This document shows, piece after piece, positions 33,110-45,010 of a stretch of DNA of 64,000 nucleotides. The notes below the pieces were generated by a model. It did not search any database and had not been told where the DNA came from. It saw nothing but the letters and a program-made list of their open reading frames with translations. The stretch is taken from contig JACCGJ010000307.1 of assembly GCA_013407085.1 (NCBI GenBank), positions 47,757 through 111,756 of the forward strand, written 5' to 3'. The position numbers were made by a program, and so were the translations under genes. The stretch comes from Atriophallophorus winterbourni. Taxonomy: Eukaryota; Platyhelminthes; Trematoda; Plagiorchiida; Microphallidae. Within the stretch, counting starts at the first letter, position 1. Every line of letters begins with the position of its first letter.

Positions 33110-34085
33110 CATTTGAACACATTTCTTTCACACGCCGTGTGCCTTATACCAAGTTGCTATGTCTAGTTACCTTGGTTTAAATGAACAATTAAACTCGTTT
33201 GTGATACAACTCTTCGAATGGCTGTGACACATGGTAGATTTTGTTGCAATACACTACTTTTTCAAATTCGAAGTTTTGTTTTCTATCTCACTCGTTCGGT
33301 TTTTTGCGCATTCTATTATGCGCGCCACTTTGTCTGTGTGTGTGTGTTCGGAATTGTTCACTCGGCTATCCGCGGTGGATTCACACTTTTATCGATCGAC
33401 AATTCCAGGTCGTCCTCAAGGTCGTGTCTATCGATCCAAGGTGATTTTATTTCACTCAACTCAAGTTCACGTGGTGTCATATATCGTAACGTGATTGGAC
33501 AATTTGAATGATTTACCGCGCTGTCATTATTGATTTTTTTGTGTTAATGGTGCGAACACCTTGACGATCGTTAGCAATGACTATCAAAAGGGTGTGCTTA
33601 GTATGGTATGGTTTTAAACAATGTTTTCATTGGTTTTAAGTCTTGGTCACATGACTTGCTTATTACGTTGATATGGTGATTAAATGACATATTTTTATGT
33701 CAAAATAAACGGTTTTGTGATCTACCCTCGAGTATATGTCGTAGTTTCTTTACCGGAAGTATGAATTTAGTTGCAACGCTGAGGAAAATCTGTGTGATCG
33801 ATGGATACAATCACAATTGGTTATAATTAGTTTACCGAAAAACAAGCTAAAATTATTCTGGGATTTTTGATCGTGTGAAAATCTGAATTAAATATACGAC
33901 CGTATATATTGTGAAAACTGACTTTCTTATATAATCGATGTGTTTACCACACAATACATGCTAGCCGCAAAGTTTATTTGGAGATTCATCTTATACGTAA
34001 ACTACCTTTGATTCTTGATATGTTATTGAAAATTCTGCGTCTTTTACACGAATGTGAAAACAGTGATTAACAATGTAGTCAAAGG
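33110..34085. other. no gene seen
   Basis: AT-rich sequence with a short GT run near 33340 and no frame with recognisable content. Confidence 0.5.
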
Positions 34086-34335
34086 TTAAGCTCGTAAACA
34101 ATTCGGGCTTGTAAACCACTGTTGGATAAGGCGAATGCAAATGAGGATCGTGATCGAACACGTCTCCTTGTACCAGCCCTATCCAACAGCGGCATACAAG
34201 TGCAAACCTTTTTTATCATTGCTCTGCTGTTTCAAAGCATGCGCTGATGTTGATCGTACTGTCACTACCTGATGAGTGTAAACAGCCTGAAAGCGGTTGT
34301 GGTGTGTGTGTGTGTGATGGAAATGCATGCAAATG
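34086..34335 (+). repeat. family E repeat, related to family D
   Basis: Carries ACCACTGTTGGATAAGG and, inverted, CCTATCCAACAGCGGCATACA, then a (GT)n run and GGAAATGCATGCAAATGAGG. Related copies are at 43140-43500 and 43860-44160. The hAT element inserted 25 bases downstream. Confidence 0.75.
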
Positions 34336-35009
34336 AGGACACCATTATTCTACAATTCAGACTACAACAGTGGTTCTTAACCTGGGTTCGATCGAACCCT
34401 AGGGGTTCGGTGAGTCCTTTTCTGGGGTTCGACGGTTTACCATGGATTTTAGCCATACACAGAAAACACGTTATTACTTTACGCTCCATGGGACTCACCG
34501 GTTTTTCACATGATTTGCACGTGACTTCGGGACAATTCTGCGTGCCGAGATTCGTCATATCAGCTGGGCCGGCCGTGACCATTGTTGCGTTCGCCGGGTC
34601 CAGGCACTTGGCAATGAGGTCAGGTTGGTTACATGTCGCTGTCAAAGTTTGATCGATCGATTTTATTGTCTGTATGTGGGATCTCGTGATGCGGTCAAAC
34701 GTGTTAGTAGCCTAAAGTGGGTTGTTCTGCTGAGTGGTGCTCGTTTGATCGGCAGGTCGATGTGGTTGCTTCGGAAGTCGTGATTTCGTCATTTTGCAAA
34801 TAATCCACTATAACTCGTTAACCACACAAGGTAGAATACAGAAACAGTTATCAAAATGCGTAGCTCAACGCGATCTTTGCAATGAAAGCAAGACCGCAGA
34901 ATAGTTAACGATTGGAAAAAGTTTGCGCGCGTGAGCAAACTGTGATATTTACGCCGACGTGACGTCACTCTCTGCTTGACTATTATTGGTTGCAGCTGAT
35001 CATGCCACA

Positions 35010-37221
35010 TCGAAATTAAATTTGCAGTTGAAGTGCACTCTCATCTTGTTCCGAAGGTGCGGAAAAGGGGATACACGTTTAAACTGAGAAGCCGAACACG
35101 GAAATGGTTGACTATGCGAAATGCTGCATGGCGGGCTCACCGACTTGATAGCACTGCTGAAAGTTGGGAAACATTCCGTTTGCTGAGAAATAAGGTAAAC
35201 AAACTTGTTGTTGACGACAAATTGATTTATCAAAAACATTTACTCGACAAAATGGAATCAAACCCAAAAATTCTCTATCAGATCATAAATAACCGGTCTA
35301 GGGTGAAACCAGGGGTTGCTGCTTTAAAGACGCGTGATGGAACAACAACCACAGCATCGGAATCTGCCGAAGTTCTAGCCCATTTCTTCTCCACTGTCTT
35401 CAGCCCACGAAACACCGTTACCTGCCCCTTAACTCCCGTCACCTCACCTGAAAATGTTTTACAAGAACTAACTATTACCCCGGACAGTGTCCTCCGAACA
35501 TTGCTAAATCTCAACACGAAAAAATCTCCCGGAGCTGACGAAATTACCCCGCTGATCCTCAAAAACTGTGCTTCTACTTTGTGTACGACCCTGACCTACT
35601 TGTTTAATCTCTCTTTAACCCAAAGTTTCGTTCCATGTGATTGGAAGAATGGCATCATTACCCCAATCTACAAAGGAGGAAACCGTTCCGAAGTATCCAA
35701 CTATAGACCAGTAACACTACTACCGGTGATATCTAAAGTAATGGAGCGCCTCGTTGCAAACAGCGTCACAAAACATCTGGAAGACAATTGCTTGCTCGCA
35801 GTTGAACAACACGGCTTCAGAAAAAGACACTCTTGCCTTTCAAACCTTCTGCTCTCCCTCGATGACTGGACACAAGCTGTAGACAAAGGTCTCACCATAC
35901 ACGCGTGTTATCTTGATATGTCCAAAGCATTCGATCGTGTCAACCACAGTCTGTTACTACAAAAAATGGAGCAATGTGGCATCAAGGGTTCATTACTAGC
36001 CTGGTTTGAGGATTATCTCCGCGACCGTGTCATTCGAGTAAGGGTTGACGGTGCTTTATCACGACCCATTGCAGTAACGAGTGGGGTGCCGCAGGGATCA
36101 GTGCTTGGACCAATTCTTTTCCTGATCTATGTAAACGACTTACCGAAACTTGTTCGCAGCAAAATCTTGTTATTTGCGGATGACATCAAGCTGTGGACAC
36201 AAGTACGCACAACTGAAGATTGCAGACAGCTTCAGCTGGACCTTGATGCCTTACAGAACTGGTCAGTTAGAAATGAACTACCTTTCAATTTCAGCAAATG
36301 CAAGGTATTGACTGTTGGAAGATATTTTGAGTTCTCTTACACCCTTGGTTCCCATATTCTTGAAAGCACTGACAAGGAGAAGGACTTGGGTGTGTGGGTG
36401 AGCAGCACATTGAAACCGTCGCATAACGCCACAGCTGTCTATGAAAAGACGTCGCGAGTACTGCTACTGCTAAAACGCGTGTTCGGGAGTTTCACTAAGC
36501 AAACCGTTCATCAAATAATTAATACGTACTTGAGGCCAACCATGGAGTATGCGGTTCAGGCTTGGTCACCCTGGCTACAGAAGGACATGAGCCTCTTGCA
36601 GAGAATATATCATCGGACTACCAAGCTCGTACGCGGTTTGAAGCACAAACAATACGAAGATCGTATTGCAAGTCTCAATCTATTCGACTTTCGCTACCGC
36701 CGTCTTAGAGGTGATTTGATACTTATGTTCAATATACTGCATACCCCCAACCATCCCCTAAATCAACTATTCACGCGACTACCACGCAGAACCAGCCGGA
36801 GTCACGACTATACAGTACATATTCCTGACTCGAGACTGAACTGTCGAAGGTACTTTTATTCTGTACGTGTATGCTTTACCTGGAACTGCCTACCTTGTAA
36901 TGTTGCACATTCACCCAACTTGGATATATTCAAATCGAATTTGGACAATTTCATGTTGACCAATCCAAACATTGAAACAATATATTCTGCATCATAAAGC
37001 TTTGAACCAATGCATCCAAGTAAACTATACATATTTACCCTATCAAACCGGTTGAAAACAATTTCTGCTCTATGTATTTTCACGTGATTCCTGAACTAAT
37101 CAGTAGGAAAACAAACCCCGTTTTACTACCTATGTTATTTGTAATTCGCATATTATTCTGTGGTTTTTGTAAAGCTATGTGCTTTTTGGACCATTAAATT
37201 GAATTGAATTGAATTGAATCG
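35010..37221 (+). mobile_element. 5'-truncated CR1-like LINE nested in the hAT element
   Basis: The insert starts within the EN-RT linker and ends with TGGACCATTAAATTGAATTG plus about four GAATT units. Short tandem repeats at the 3' end suit CR1-like elements. The 5' boundary is approximate (35000-35025), because the reading frame runs on upstream a little. No clear long target duplication is visible. A related 3' end lies at 38950-39355. Confidence 0.85.
35033..36997 (+). CDS. LINE reverse transcriptase, uninterrupted but lacking the endonuclease
   Basis: The frame is open for about 655 codons. RT motifs appear in order: LNLNTKKSPGADEITPLILK, DWKNGIITPIYKGG, SNYRPVTLLPVISKVMER, EQHGFRKRHSC, motif A YLDMSKAFDRVNH, motif B SGVPQGSVLGPILF, and catalytic LLFADDIKLW. 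The thumb and C-terminal domain follow, with YRRLRGDLILMFNILH and DNFMLTNPN near the end. The first codon of the open stretch is GTG; the first ATG comes about 28 codons later, so the protein is a truncated remainder. All catalytic residues are present. It reverse-transcribes LINE RNA at a nicked target. Confidence 0.93.
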   Translation: MHSHLVPKVRKRGYTFKLRSRTRKWLTMRNAAWRAHRLDSTAESWETFRLLRNKVNKLVVDDKLIYQKHLLDKMESNPKILYQIINNRSRVKPGVAALKTRDGTTTTASESAEVLAHFFSTVFSPRNTVTCPLTPVTSPENVLQELTITPDSVLRTLLNLNTKKSPGADEITPLILKNCASTLCTTLTYLFNLSLTQSFVPCDWKNGIITPIYKGGNRSEVSNYRPVTLLPVISKVMERLVANSVTKHLEDNCLLAVEQHGFRKRHSCLSNLLLSLDDWTQAVDKGLTIHACYLDMSKAFDRVNHSLLLQKMEQCGIKGSLLAWFEDYLRDRVIRVRVDGALSRPIAVTSGVPQGSVLGPILFLIYVNDLPKLVRSKILLFADDIKLWTQVRTTEDCRQLQLDLDALQNWSVRNELPFNFSKCKVLTVGRYFEFSYTLGSHILESTDKEKDLGVWVSSTLKPSHNATAVYEKTSRVLLLLKRVFGSFTKQTVHQIINTYLRPTMEYAVQAWSPWLQKDMSLLQRIYHRTTKLVRGLKHKQYEDRIASLNLFDFRYRRLRGDLILMFNILHTPNHPLNQLFTRLPRRTSRSHDYTVHIPDSRLNCRRYFYSVRVCFTWNCLPCNVAHSPNLDIFKSNLDNFMLTNPNIETIYSAS

Positions 37222-37321
37222 CTTGGCCTCAATATCTGTGCTGACTGGGTCAATCAGTAGTCGACTTGAGACTGTCCTGGTCGTACGTGATTTGTGATTT
37301 CCCTTTCAATACTTCAAACCC

Positions 37322-38556
37322 TTGATACTAACTATATCGAGCAATAAAAGGAAGTGGTCGGACGAATACGTTCAGTATGGATTCACTTGTATAACGGAAC
37401 GTGATGAGAGTCAGCGTCCTCAATGTATGATTTGCAATGCCAATTTGAGCAATTCTAGTCGACGTGAAGAAACTTGTGGACGACTTCTTCAGAGACAACG
37501 ATCTTTCGTGGGATATGGTTTCTGCAGTTTGTTCGGACAGAGCTCCAGTCATGCTGGGACAAAAATCTGGGTTCAGTTCGCTGGTGAAAACCGATGCACC
37601 ACACATCATTGTTACGCACTGTGTTCTGCACAGGAATGCATTGGCAACAAGAACCTTGCCTCCAAAACTCGCAGAAGTATTAAAAATTGTGGTGGAATGT
37701 GAGAACTATGTGCGAAACAGTGCTCAGAAGCACCGCATCTTCAAAGAGCTGTGTAACGAAATGGGCTCTGAATTCGAAGTACTTCTGTACCATTCAAACG
37801 TTCGCTGGTTAACTCGGGGTAAGGTGTTGAATCGTGTTTTTGCCATGCTTGTGGAATCAGCCCTGTTTTTGCGAGAGCACCAACATTGTCATGCAGATTA
37901 CTTCTAAAATTCTGAGTTCATTCTCATTTTGGCGTACATGGCCGATATCTTCGATGCTCTTAATCACCTCAATTAACAGATGCAAGGCGGTGAAGTCAAC
38001 ATCATCGAAGCGGAAGAAACTATGAGGTCTTTTTTAAAAAAGCTACCGTTATGGAAACGACGAACAGAGAATGATAACTTTGCAAGCTTTCCCCTGCTGG
38101 ATGACTGTGTAAGTAAGATCGAAGACGTGTCCGATATCGGAGACATTTCTGTACCCAGGGCACTAAAGCAAGCAATTGCAATGCACTTGGATGAGCTCGC
38201 AAAGTCTCTCTATGGATAATTCTCCACCAGAAACTCATATCCAGTAAGGGCGAGACAGCCGTTCACGTTTAGTGTTGCGACAGCAGATGTCAATGATGAA
38301 TACCTGGACGAAATCATTAAACTGCAGGAGAGCCAGGTTCAACAGCAACTCTTCAGAACAACAAAGCTCTCAACGTTTTGGTGTCACCAAGCCGTTGCGT
38401 ACCCTTTTATTGCTAAGAAAGCCATCGAGATTCTCATACCGTTTGTTACAACATATCTTTGCGAGCAGTCCTTTTCGATAATGGTAGACATAAAAACAAA
38501 GAAAAGGAACAAACTTTGTTGCGAAAATGATATGAGAGTGGCCGCGCATTCCTGAA
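37322..38556 (+). pseudogene. hAT transposase (ZBED/SCAND3-like), internally deleted
   Basis: It begins with a KRKWSDEYVQYGFTC segment and a half BED finger (RPQCMICNANLSNSS). It then jumps directly into the catalytic core, so several hundred residues, including the finger's histidines, are lost. The core has DLSWDMVSAVCSDRAPVMLG, then VTHCVLHRNALA and NVRWLTRGKVLNRVF. Two more frames give KLPLWKRRTENDNFASFPLL and the C-terminal dimerisation region EILIPFVTTYLCEQSFS with KTKKRNKL. Frames break near 37455, 37905, 38220 and elsewhere. The wild-type protein would excise and reinsert the element. Confidence 0.9.
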
Positions 38557-38949
38557 ATTGTCGCTGCGCGGCAAGAACAACGGTCCCATTGATTTGCGGT
38601 AAATATTCATTTCGTGTTTGTTTATGTGCGAAATTCATGTTGTGTTGGTTTTTTCTTCCAACATAGTGATTTTGTGTGCAAATGATGCATGAGACAGTTT
38701 GTGCACTTATACAGTATATAGTTATATACATATGTTTTGAATTGGAACAAAAAAAAACATATTTTATTTTTCCAACTACGAAGGGTTCGATGAATGCATG
38801 TATGGAACTTGTAGGGTTCGGTACCACCAAAAGGTTAAGAACCACTGGACTACAACCTATGGATTTCTGAACGCTTTTCATTTTACTTACCATCTTCAAC
38901 AAATCGTCGATAGACAAGGTAACATGCACAACAGTGTTTGTAAAAGGTG

Positions 38950-39355
38950 GTCTACGTAGCATGTTCATTGATCCTGCTGTCCAACATTCTGCATACAGTG
39001 GATCACTTACTTGAGCACCTGTTTCATCGGCAAGAAGCACGTGGTAGCAGATCGCAGGGCTACAAGTTAATTATTCCGCACTCCAGATCAAATTGTCGAA
39101 GGTTTTTCTTTGCTGTCAGAGTTTGTTTTATTTGGAACTCCATGCCTCCACATATCATTTGCGCAACAAGCCTGAACATGTTCAAGGCTGAACTTGACAA
39201 TTATATGTTGACCAAATCCAACCTTGCACCTGAATACACGTGCTGACTTTCCATATTGATAAAACATTTGTGTTGTTTTTATGAATTCCCTATATTTTTA
39301 ATCTGTGGTTACTGTAAAGTATTTGCTTTTTGGACCAATAAAACTTTGAATTGTA
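38950..39355 (+). pseudogene. CR1-like LINE 3' end
   Basis: Encodes LILLSNILHTVDHLLEHLF and LDNYMLTKSNL, matching the C-terminus of the LINE at 35033-36997. It ends CTTTTTGGACCAATAAAACTTTGAATTG. It lies ~100 bp beyond the hAT element. Confidence 0.82.
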
Positions 39356-39359
39356 GCAA

Positions 39360-41385
39360 CACCATCGCCTATGCGGGTTGGGTCAAGTGTACGGGATAGG
39401 AAACGGTCATATTTCAATTGATCTACTCTATGGAGAGTCAAAATCAGGAATTTCACCTTCGGGCATGCTGCAGTACAAATACCTCTGAAAAATAGATATG
39501 ACACTTCTTGGTATTATAATCCACCTGCACTTGATTACTCACTATGTGTGATGTGTCATCTGCAAACCAACAGCGTGCAAAATGCGCGGCGTGAGAGATT
39601 GTTCATTCCAAATCGGATTGCTTAATCGTATGAATCACTGTGATCATCTTGTCATGTTCATCTATGGTCCACATCGACCGAGGAAAGCCAACAGCAGGCT
39701 GTAAACCTTCAACTAGTAAAGGCGATGTTACCGTGGTCACGAAAATTCGTACAGCGGTTTAGCAAAACACCGGACAACCTCGTAAACAAGAGACGAAAGC
39801 AAGACAGTGCTTCATACAGTTGCCATCAGAACCCCCTACGGCTTCTCTAACGAATTAACTAACTATTCTCATGCTTTCCGGGTCGCATGGAAATTCAGAT
39901 TTCAACTAGATGATTATTGGGTATTCGTAAATAAAATACGCTTTCATCAGGCTAGTGGTGCTTGGCTTTATGAGAAGCGACCAGGGAAAGAGACTATATT
40001 GAAGGTAAAATCAATTCAGTCCACATTGGTCCTTATCCCGGGTTTCCTTTTGCACGGAGTAGTAGCAATTGTAATAAGAATCAACCAATTTTATTATCAT
40101 CATCAATTTCTTTTTCCGATTTTCTTTACCCATGTTATATTTAGGGAAGATGCGTGATAGAGATGGGTACATTTTTACACAGATGTACTGTGAAAAGTGT
40201 CGTCTGGAATCCGGGGAAGACAGCTACTGCTCTTGGCTGCTGAACGTAGATCATACCGTCAGCACGAAACTGCCGTTGATCGTCCCAGTACAGCTTATCG
40301 TTGCGAGCGGTGCGGGAGAGATTGTTCCGCCCTAATCGGGATGTTTAATCATCATTCTAAATGCTGTGGATTATGAAGCAATCGTTCGCGTATATGACGT
40401 ACGTCCATGGTGGACCGAACGAGGCGAACCACAAAACAGATGCGTATGAGTGCGAGCTCTTTATTCGGAAAGGCACATGTTTCAGCAATCCATCACTAGA
40501 TAAATCTTCTATTTAATACCCGCGGTGGCGTATCGATTGTTTCAACTGTTCGCTTCATTTAGTAAACGTCAGAATGAGGGACACGCTACCAGACAACAGT
40601 GATGAGATCGCACGTCGCTGCGCGAGTTCGGAAACCCGATTTCCTCGCCAGGTTTCAATTTGGCTGATATCCGATCAATGACTGAACCGATCTCCATTTT
40701 CTGAAGTTATCACGTTTGCACACACTGATCGAATCGGAATGAACCTTTTCCAATTCCGAGTGCTTTTGTACTATTCAATTTGGCTTCGATTCACCATCAG
40801 TGTCACACGTTTATCCGATTCGTATTTATGTCACTGCTCTCCCCGTCATCTCTCACTTGCGCATCGGTTCAAATCGGCCGAAGAAGGCTGATATTCGCTG
40901 TCTATTTGCTTAGTTCTGTTGAGAACGCGAATGCTGCTATCCGCTTTTCGGCTATGATGTGCTCCAGGTAATTACGTGACATTCTAATAATCGACCAATT
41001 TTATTTTGTATCGATTATCCGTTTTGCTACTTCTAATGTAACATGGCGTATTTATTGTCATGGCTGCTCGGAAATTGACCTTGTTTTAAGTTCGAGTTTC
41101 AAATTAATAAGAGGGATTAATTGAATGTGATCATCATGTAGCTGGCTATTCGGCAGATAGACTTACATCTATACAAATAATAAATGGAAAAATGAACGAC
41201 TTGAGTGTAAAACATCAGAGTCATATAGCTTTTAAGCAATTTTCTCAAGTATTGAATGAACGCCAGAACATTGTATGCATTATACTACTGAGATTAATCT
41301 AATCAAGAAACAAGACTATGCGTTTTCCGACGGTTCCACATGACGCGGAAACTGGGAGCGCGAATGCCACCCCGTCACCCAAGTT
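39360..41385. other. no gene recognised; traces of LINE ends
   Basis: A short + strand block at 39655-39705 (GGTCCACATCGACCGAGG) is a family C LINE tail. Around 40200-40345 a decayed zinc-finger end of the same LINE group may remain (TCGTTGCGAGCGGTGCGGGA). An open frame at 39807-40157 shows no motif. The rest is featureless. Confidence 0.5.
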
Positions 41386-41387
41386 GT

Positions 41388-41775
41388 TGTTGTTGGCCTC
41401 CTTCGGTCGATGTCGTCCATGGATGTACATCACAATCGTATGAATTTTCATGTTTTACAGCTTTTTGAATTGCTAAACAGTCCGATTCGGAATGAATAAT
41501 CTTTCCCGCAGCGGTTGCAACGATAGTCCGAAGCCGGTTGTAGGGCATCAGTTGCACGCCGGCAGCGTGATCTACGTTCAGAAGCCAAAAGCTGTATCTG
41601 CTCCACCCCAGCTTGCAGACCACACTTTACACAATGCCTCCAATGTGAGCGGTCAAGAGCAAGTTCTTCCCAACTCGCGGGGTCAATGCCAAGAGCTTTC
41701 ATATTTCTTTTGCAAACCTCTTTGTACCACAAGTACGGTCTGCCCAATGGTTGAATTCCAAGTAGGTTGCACAAA
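41388..41775 (-). pseudogene. family C LINE C-terminus with zinc finger
   Basis: The minus-strand frame encodes LGRPYLWYKEVCKRNMKALG, IDPASWEELALDRSHWRHCV, then a finger CNRCGKDYSFRIGLFSNSKS. This tail is common in a group of invertebrate LINE proteins. It is followed (toward 41388) by a 3' end GATGTACATCCATGGACGAC and CAACAACAAC. It identifies the short family C repeats at 22855 and 30170 as 3' ends of the same element. The 47060 fragment continues the same protein upstream. Confidence 0.85.
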
Positions 41776-41799
41776 AATGTATTCCTGGAAGGCGGGCAG

Positions 41800-42430
41800 T
41801 TGAAACCTAGCTCACTTCACTCAGAGTAAAACCCGAGGGTGTGTCACGGTTACCCACAACTTGACATGAAGATTCAGCTTTGACGATAGCCGTCAAAATG
41901 TTCAGATCAAACTTATGCGTTCGTGTCCTATCATTTATTTGGCTAACCGACCAAAACTGAGTCAGTAATTTTGCGAGACTCTGATTTCCGTTCACTGATT
42001 GATGTCAATCACGTTCGTTTTTCGTATTTCACTTTTGTTTTTGCGTGCTTTGTACAAGTTGACGTGAAATACCGAAAGGATATCCTTCGGTCTAATGATG
42101 TGTAATTCCTCTATCCTTCTGTAACACACAAGAAAAGACTTTACTTTGTCTCAATGTGTTCCGAAACATGTAGCGTGTATATATTGTTACGCAATCGTAA
42201 ACCTATTTCTATTCCGAACGATTGGTTTTATTCCGAACTTTTGTTTATGGAATCAAGGATTTATGGCTAAAAAGTTAATACGTTTCAACACCACAGGATT
42301 GCAGTATGTATGAAAATGTGAAAAATAATATTCAATAACGAATAAAATATATCAAATGTATAGCTTACTAATAATGTTCTTTTGCATATATAAGTCCAAT
42401 TTCGCTTTAAATATCACCAGGCAAGGAGAG
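41800..42430. other. no gene seen
   Basis: AT-rich sequence without repeats or frames I can assign. Confidence 0.4.
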
Positions 42431-42780
42431 TCAACTACATGTTGAGGTAAGGATGAAGCACGTTCGGCAAAAAATGGAGCCGACGACCGATACGGGCACG
42501 TTGGACGTCACACACTTCAAACCAGTGTATGGATGTCCTTTGGTAGACAATTCTATAGATCCGAAAAATACCGCGTCGTGTCCTCTTTTGGGTGAAGTTA
42601 CCTAGATCCAGTTGTCTCAATCTAACGGAATACGGATTATTGCGAAGACTTATCGCTAACTTTGTTTCTATGTGCTAGATTTCATCAAAGATAACCATAT
42701 CTTTTCACAGAAAAGGAGCTCAGACCTCGACCGCATACTCCATCGCCGGCCAAAGTTAGACTTTCATTATCGTTAGTAAC
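42430..42780 (-). pseudogene. LINE RT C-terminal fragment
   Basis: Minus-strand translation shows a decayed MEYAVEV.AP segment near 42750 and then RLRQLDLGNFTQKRTRRGIF with RIYRIVYQRTSIHWFE. This corresponds to the RRLRGDLI region after the thumb of CR1-like reverse transcriptases. Stops occur between the two parts. Confidence 0.7.
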
Positions 42781-43139
42781 ATTACCAGCGAGCATCTTCC
42801 AAATATTCTTCGAAAGATACTTCACCATCTGCTGGCCTGTCAATATATATTCTGGCAGTGAACCGTACTCTTCAGGTTTCCACTAATCCATAATCCAAAA
42901 TATTTTTCCATCGAGCTTTATGCTATGGAAGGTAAAGTGGACCAATCACACAAAAGAAGAACGAAACATGAATGCATTTTCGTTACTAAACATCGATTGC
43001 ATCGGAAACATCAAATGGATGGGCAGAGTAAAAATGACAAGAGTGATCACGCAATGTTGACATAAACACTCTGGCAACTGGTTTGCTACGAAACTTGGCC
43101 ATTTCCATGGAGTGAAAAACGGTCATCAACAAGTTGCGC

Positions 43140-43500
43140 TCGTATCCCATTGTTGTTCAGTCACGTGCCCAAACACAGGTAGATAGGGTTTAAACCCATT
43201 GTCATGAAAACATGTGGTGTGTGTGTGTGTGATGTAAATGTTTGGAAAAGAGCATTTTTCCATGATCATAGGCATACACCCTACCTACATGTGTTTGGAC
43301 ACATGATTGAACAGGTTGGTCGTACTAACTTTATTCCAAAGTGGCATACAAACGCAAATTGTTTTCCATTCTTCCAATGTTTCAATCATATGCGGATCCT
43401 GATCCAATTGTCCTTATGTGATGAGTGCAAACAGCATGAAGATGGTTGAGTGGTTTTTGTGTGTGATGGAAATGCATGCACATGAGAAAAACGGTCCTTT
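43140..43500 (+). repeat. family E repeat
   Basis: Shares GTGTGTGTGTGTGATG, AAAGTGGCATACAAACGC and TGATGAGTGCAAACAGCATGAA with 34086-34335. It ends GATGGAAATGCATGCACATGAG. Confidence 0.75.
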
Positions 43501-43859
43501 TGTTGAAGATTTACACCATATCCTCAGGTGTTTGCTGTGTTTTCCTATCAGACGCATTAGGGATTTTAAAGAAGCATAGATAATCGATCTTTAATACATA
43601 CTAAAAACAAACTTTCGAAATCGCTTTTGTTACCTGTTAACAGCATTACCTTTTTCATCTTATATTAGCTGCATATTCATCCAAGAATTTCACCAGACGA
43701 ATCCCTAAATGATTGTAATCTTTGGACTTCGATGAGTATATTGTTGTCGAATACAACTTCGTCAAACGAATTATGGTCAATTACAATGTTGTTCATTAAC
43801 TAAACCGATTTTCTACGCTTTGTGTTGCTTAAATAAGGCGGCGTTTTCAACTCCTCAGA

Positions 43860-44160
43860 TTAACAAATAGACTTGGCCTATAAAGAAACTCATTTGCATG
43901 GATTTCCATCACACACCCCATGGCCGGTTTCATGCTGTTTGTACTCATCAAGCAGGGACAGTAGGATCAGGATACGCATGCGCTTGAAACAATGAGATAA
44001 TGGTAAGCAAGTTGCGCTTGTACGCCACTGTTGGATAAGGTTGGTACGTCCAAACTGTTAAATCATGTGTTCAAACACATGTAGGTAGGGTTTAAACCTA
44101 TGTGATTGAACAGGTTGGTCGACCAACCTAATCCAACAGTGGCATACAAGGTCAACTTAG
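43860..44160 (-). repeat. family E repeat, opposite orientation
   Basis: Begins CTCATTTGCATGGATTTCC, the reverse complement of the family E end, and continues through GCTGTTTGTACTCATCAAGC and CGCCACTGTTGGATAAGG. With 43140-43500 it forms an inverted pair. A perfect 18-bp palindrome, AGGTTGGTCGACCAACCT, lies at 44119-44136. Confidence 0.7.
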
Positions 44161-44689
44161 TTGGAATCGGCCTACGTTTACAACCGAACTGCGTATGTTT
44201 TTTCCAGAGATACGAGTTGTCCTCCTTAAACTACCGTGAAACAAATTTGCATGTACCACAGTGCTTTAATGCTTGCTACTGAATATAATTTGCATCAGAG
44301 AACACGCTGGAATCTCACTGCTATTTTGCTCTCTCGAATCCATCTATGGCTCAGCGAGATGTAATCAATTCAGCCCTCGCAAAGCCTAAGATTGGTGATT
44401 TCATTTGAAATCTTACATTAAATTACATCTACCATCTTCCAATGATTTTAACCAATTCGTTGGAATACCCATAAAAATTAAAAATTTTTAATCAGCCAAA
44501 GCATCAATCAAATTTGTATTTGAGAGCCATTTTTCGAAATATGTTGCACGACGAACCGCCTTGTTTAAATGGAGATATTAGAGTGATTACATATCAAGCG
44601 CTGAAGGCACTTTTAAAAGACTAATATGATGAGTAGCTGACATCATTAGCACTTACACTTCACGACTTTTTCAGTTGCTTTCCGTCATC

Positions 44690-45010
44690 TGGTGGAGACA
44701 GTGAGATTAGGTTCAGTGAGCCTTGAAACGGTGGATAAAGTGGTAACAAAGGTATACTTGATGCCCACTGTACAATAGGTTCGTACCAACGACGACGATG
44801 TCAAATCGGCAGAATCACCAAAGTGATTCTTGGTCAAGTACTAAAGGCATTATGGAGATGGACCAAAGTAATGTGTTGCTCACATCCCCCGCACTTACAC
44901 ACCACTGCCAGTTTCTGGCTGTTTGCCGTTATCAGGTGGAGACAGTGAATATTAGCTTCAATTATCCATAAATCGGTGGATTAGAAGTAAAATGGTTATA
45001 CTTGAAATTA
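44690..45010 (+). repeat. family D repeats
   Basis: Two partial units, each with GTCATCTGGTGGAGACAGTG or GTTATCAGGTGGAGACAGTG, and an AATCACCAAAGTGATTCTTG block between. Confidence 0.72.

Larger units (their letters stand above)
34368..38847 (+). mobile_element. hAT DNA transposon with perfect TIRs and 8-bp TSD, interrupted by a LINE
   Basis: The left end is CAGTGGTTCTTAACCT and the right end its inverse, AGGTTAAGAACCACTG. The 8-bp target duplication GACTACAA flanks both ends (34360-34367 and 38848-38855). An 8-bp duplication and CAGTGGTTCT-type ends are diagnostic of hAT elements. The transposase remnant at 37322-38556 agrees and belongs to the ZBED5/SCAND3-like group. A LINE of about 2.2 kb sits between the left flank and the transposase, so the element itself was about 2.3 kb. 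Broken transposase frames make it non-autonomous. Confidence 0.95.

Noticed and set aside
33408..33441. Micro-exon between TTCCAG and AAG|GTGATT
   Set aside because: Too short to support and no neighbouring exon.
39807..40157. 116-codon + strand frame
   Set aside because: No motif, no splice context, composition like the surrounding non-coding DNA.
43204..43449. 81-codon frame starting in a GT run
   Set aside because: Lies inside a family E repeat.
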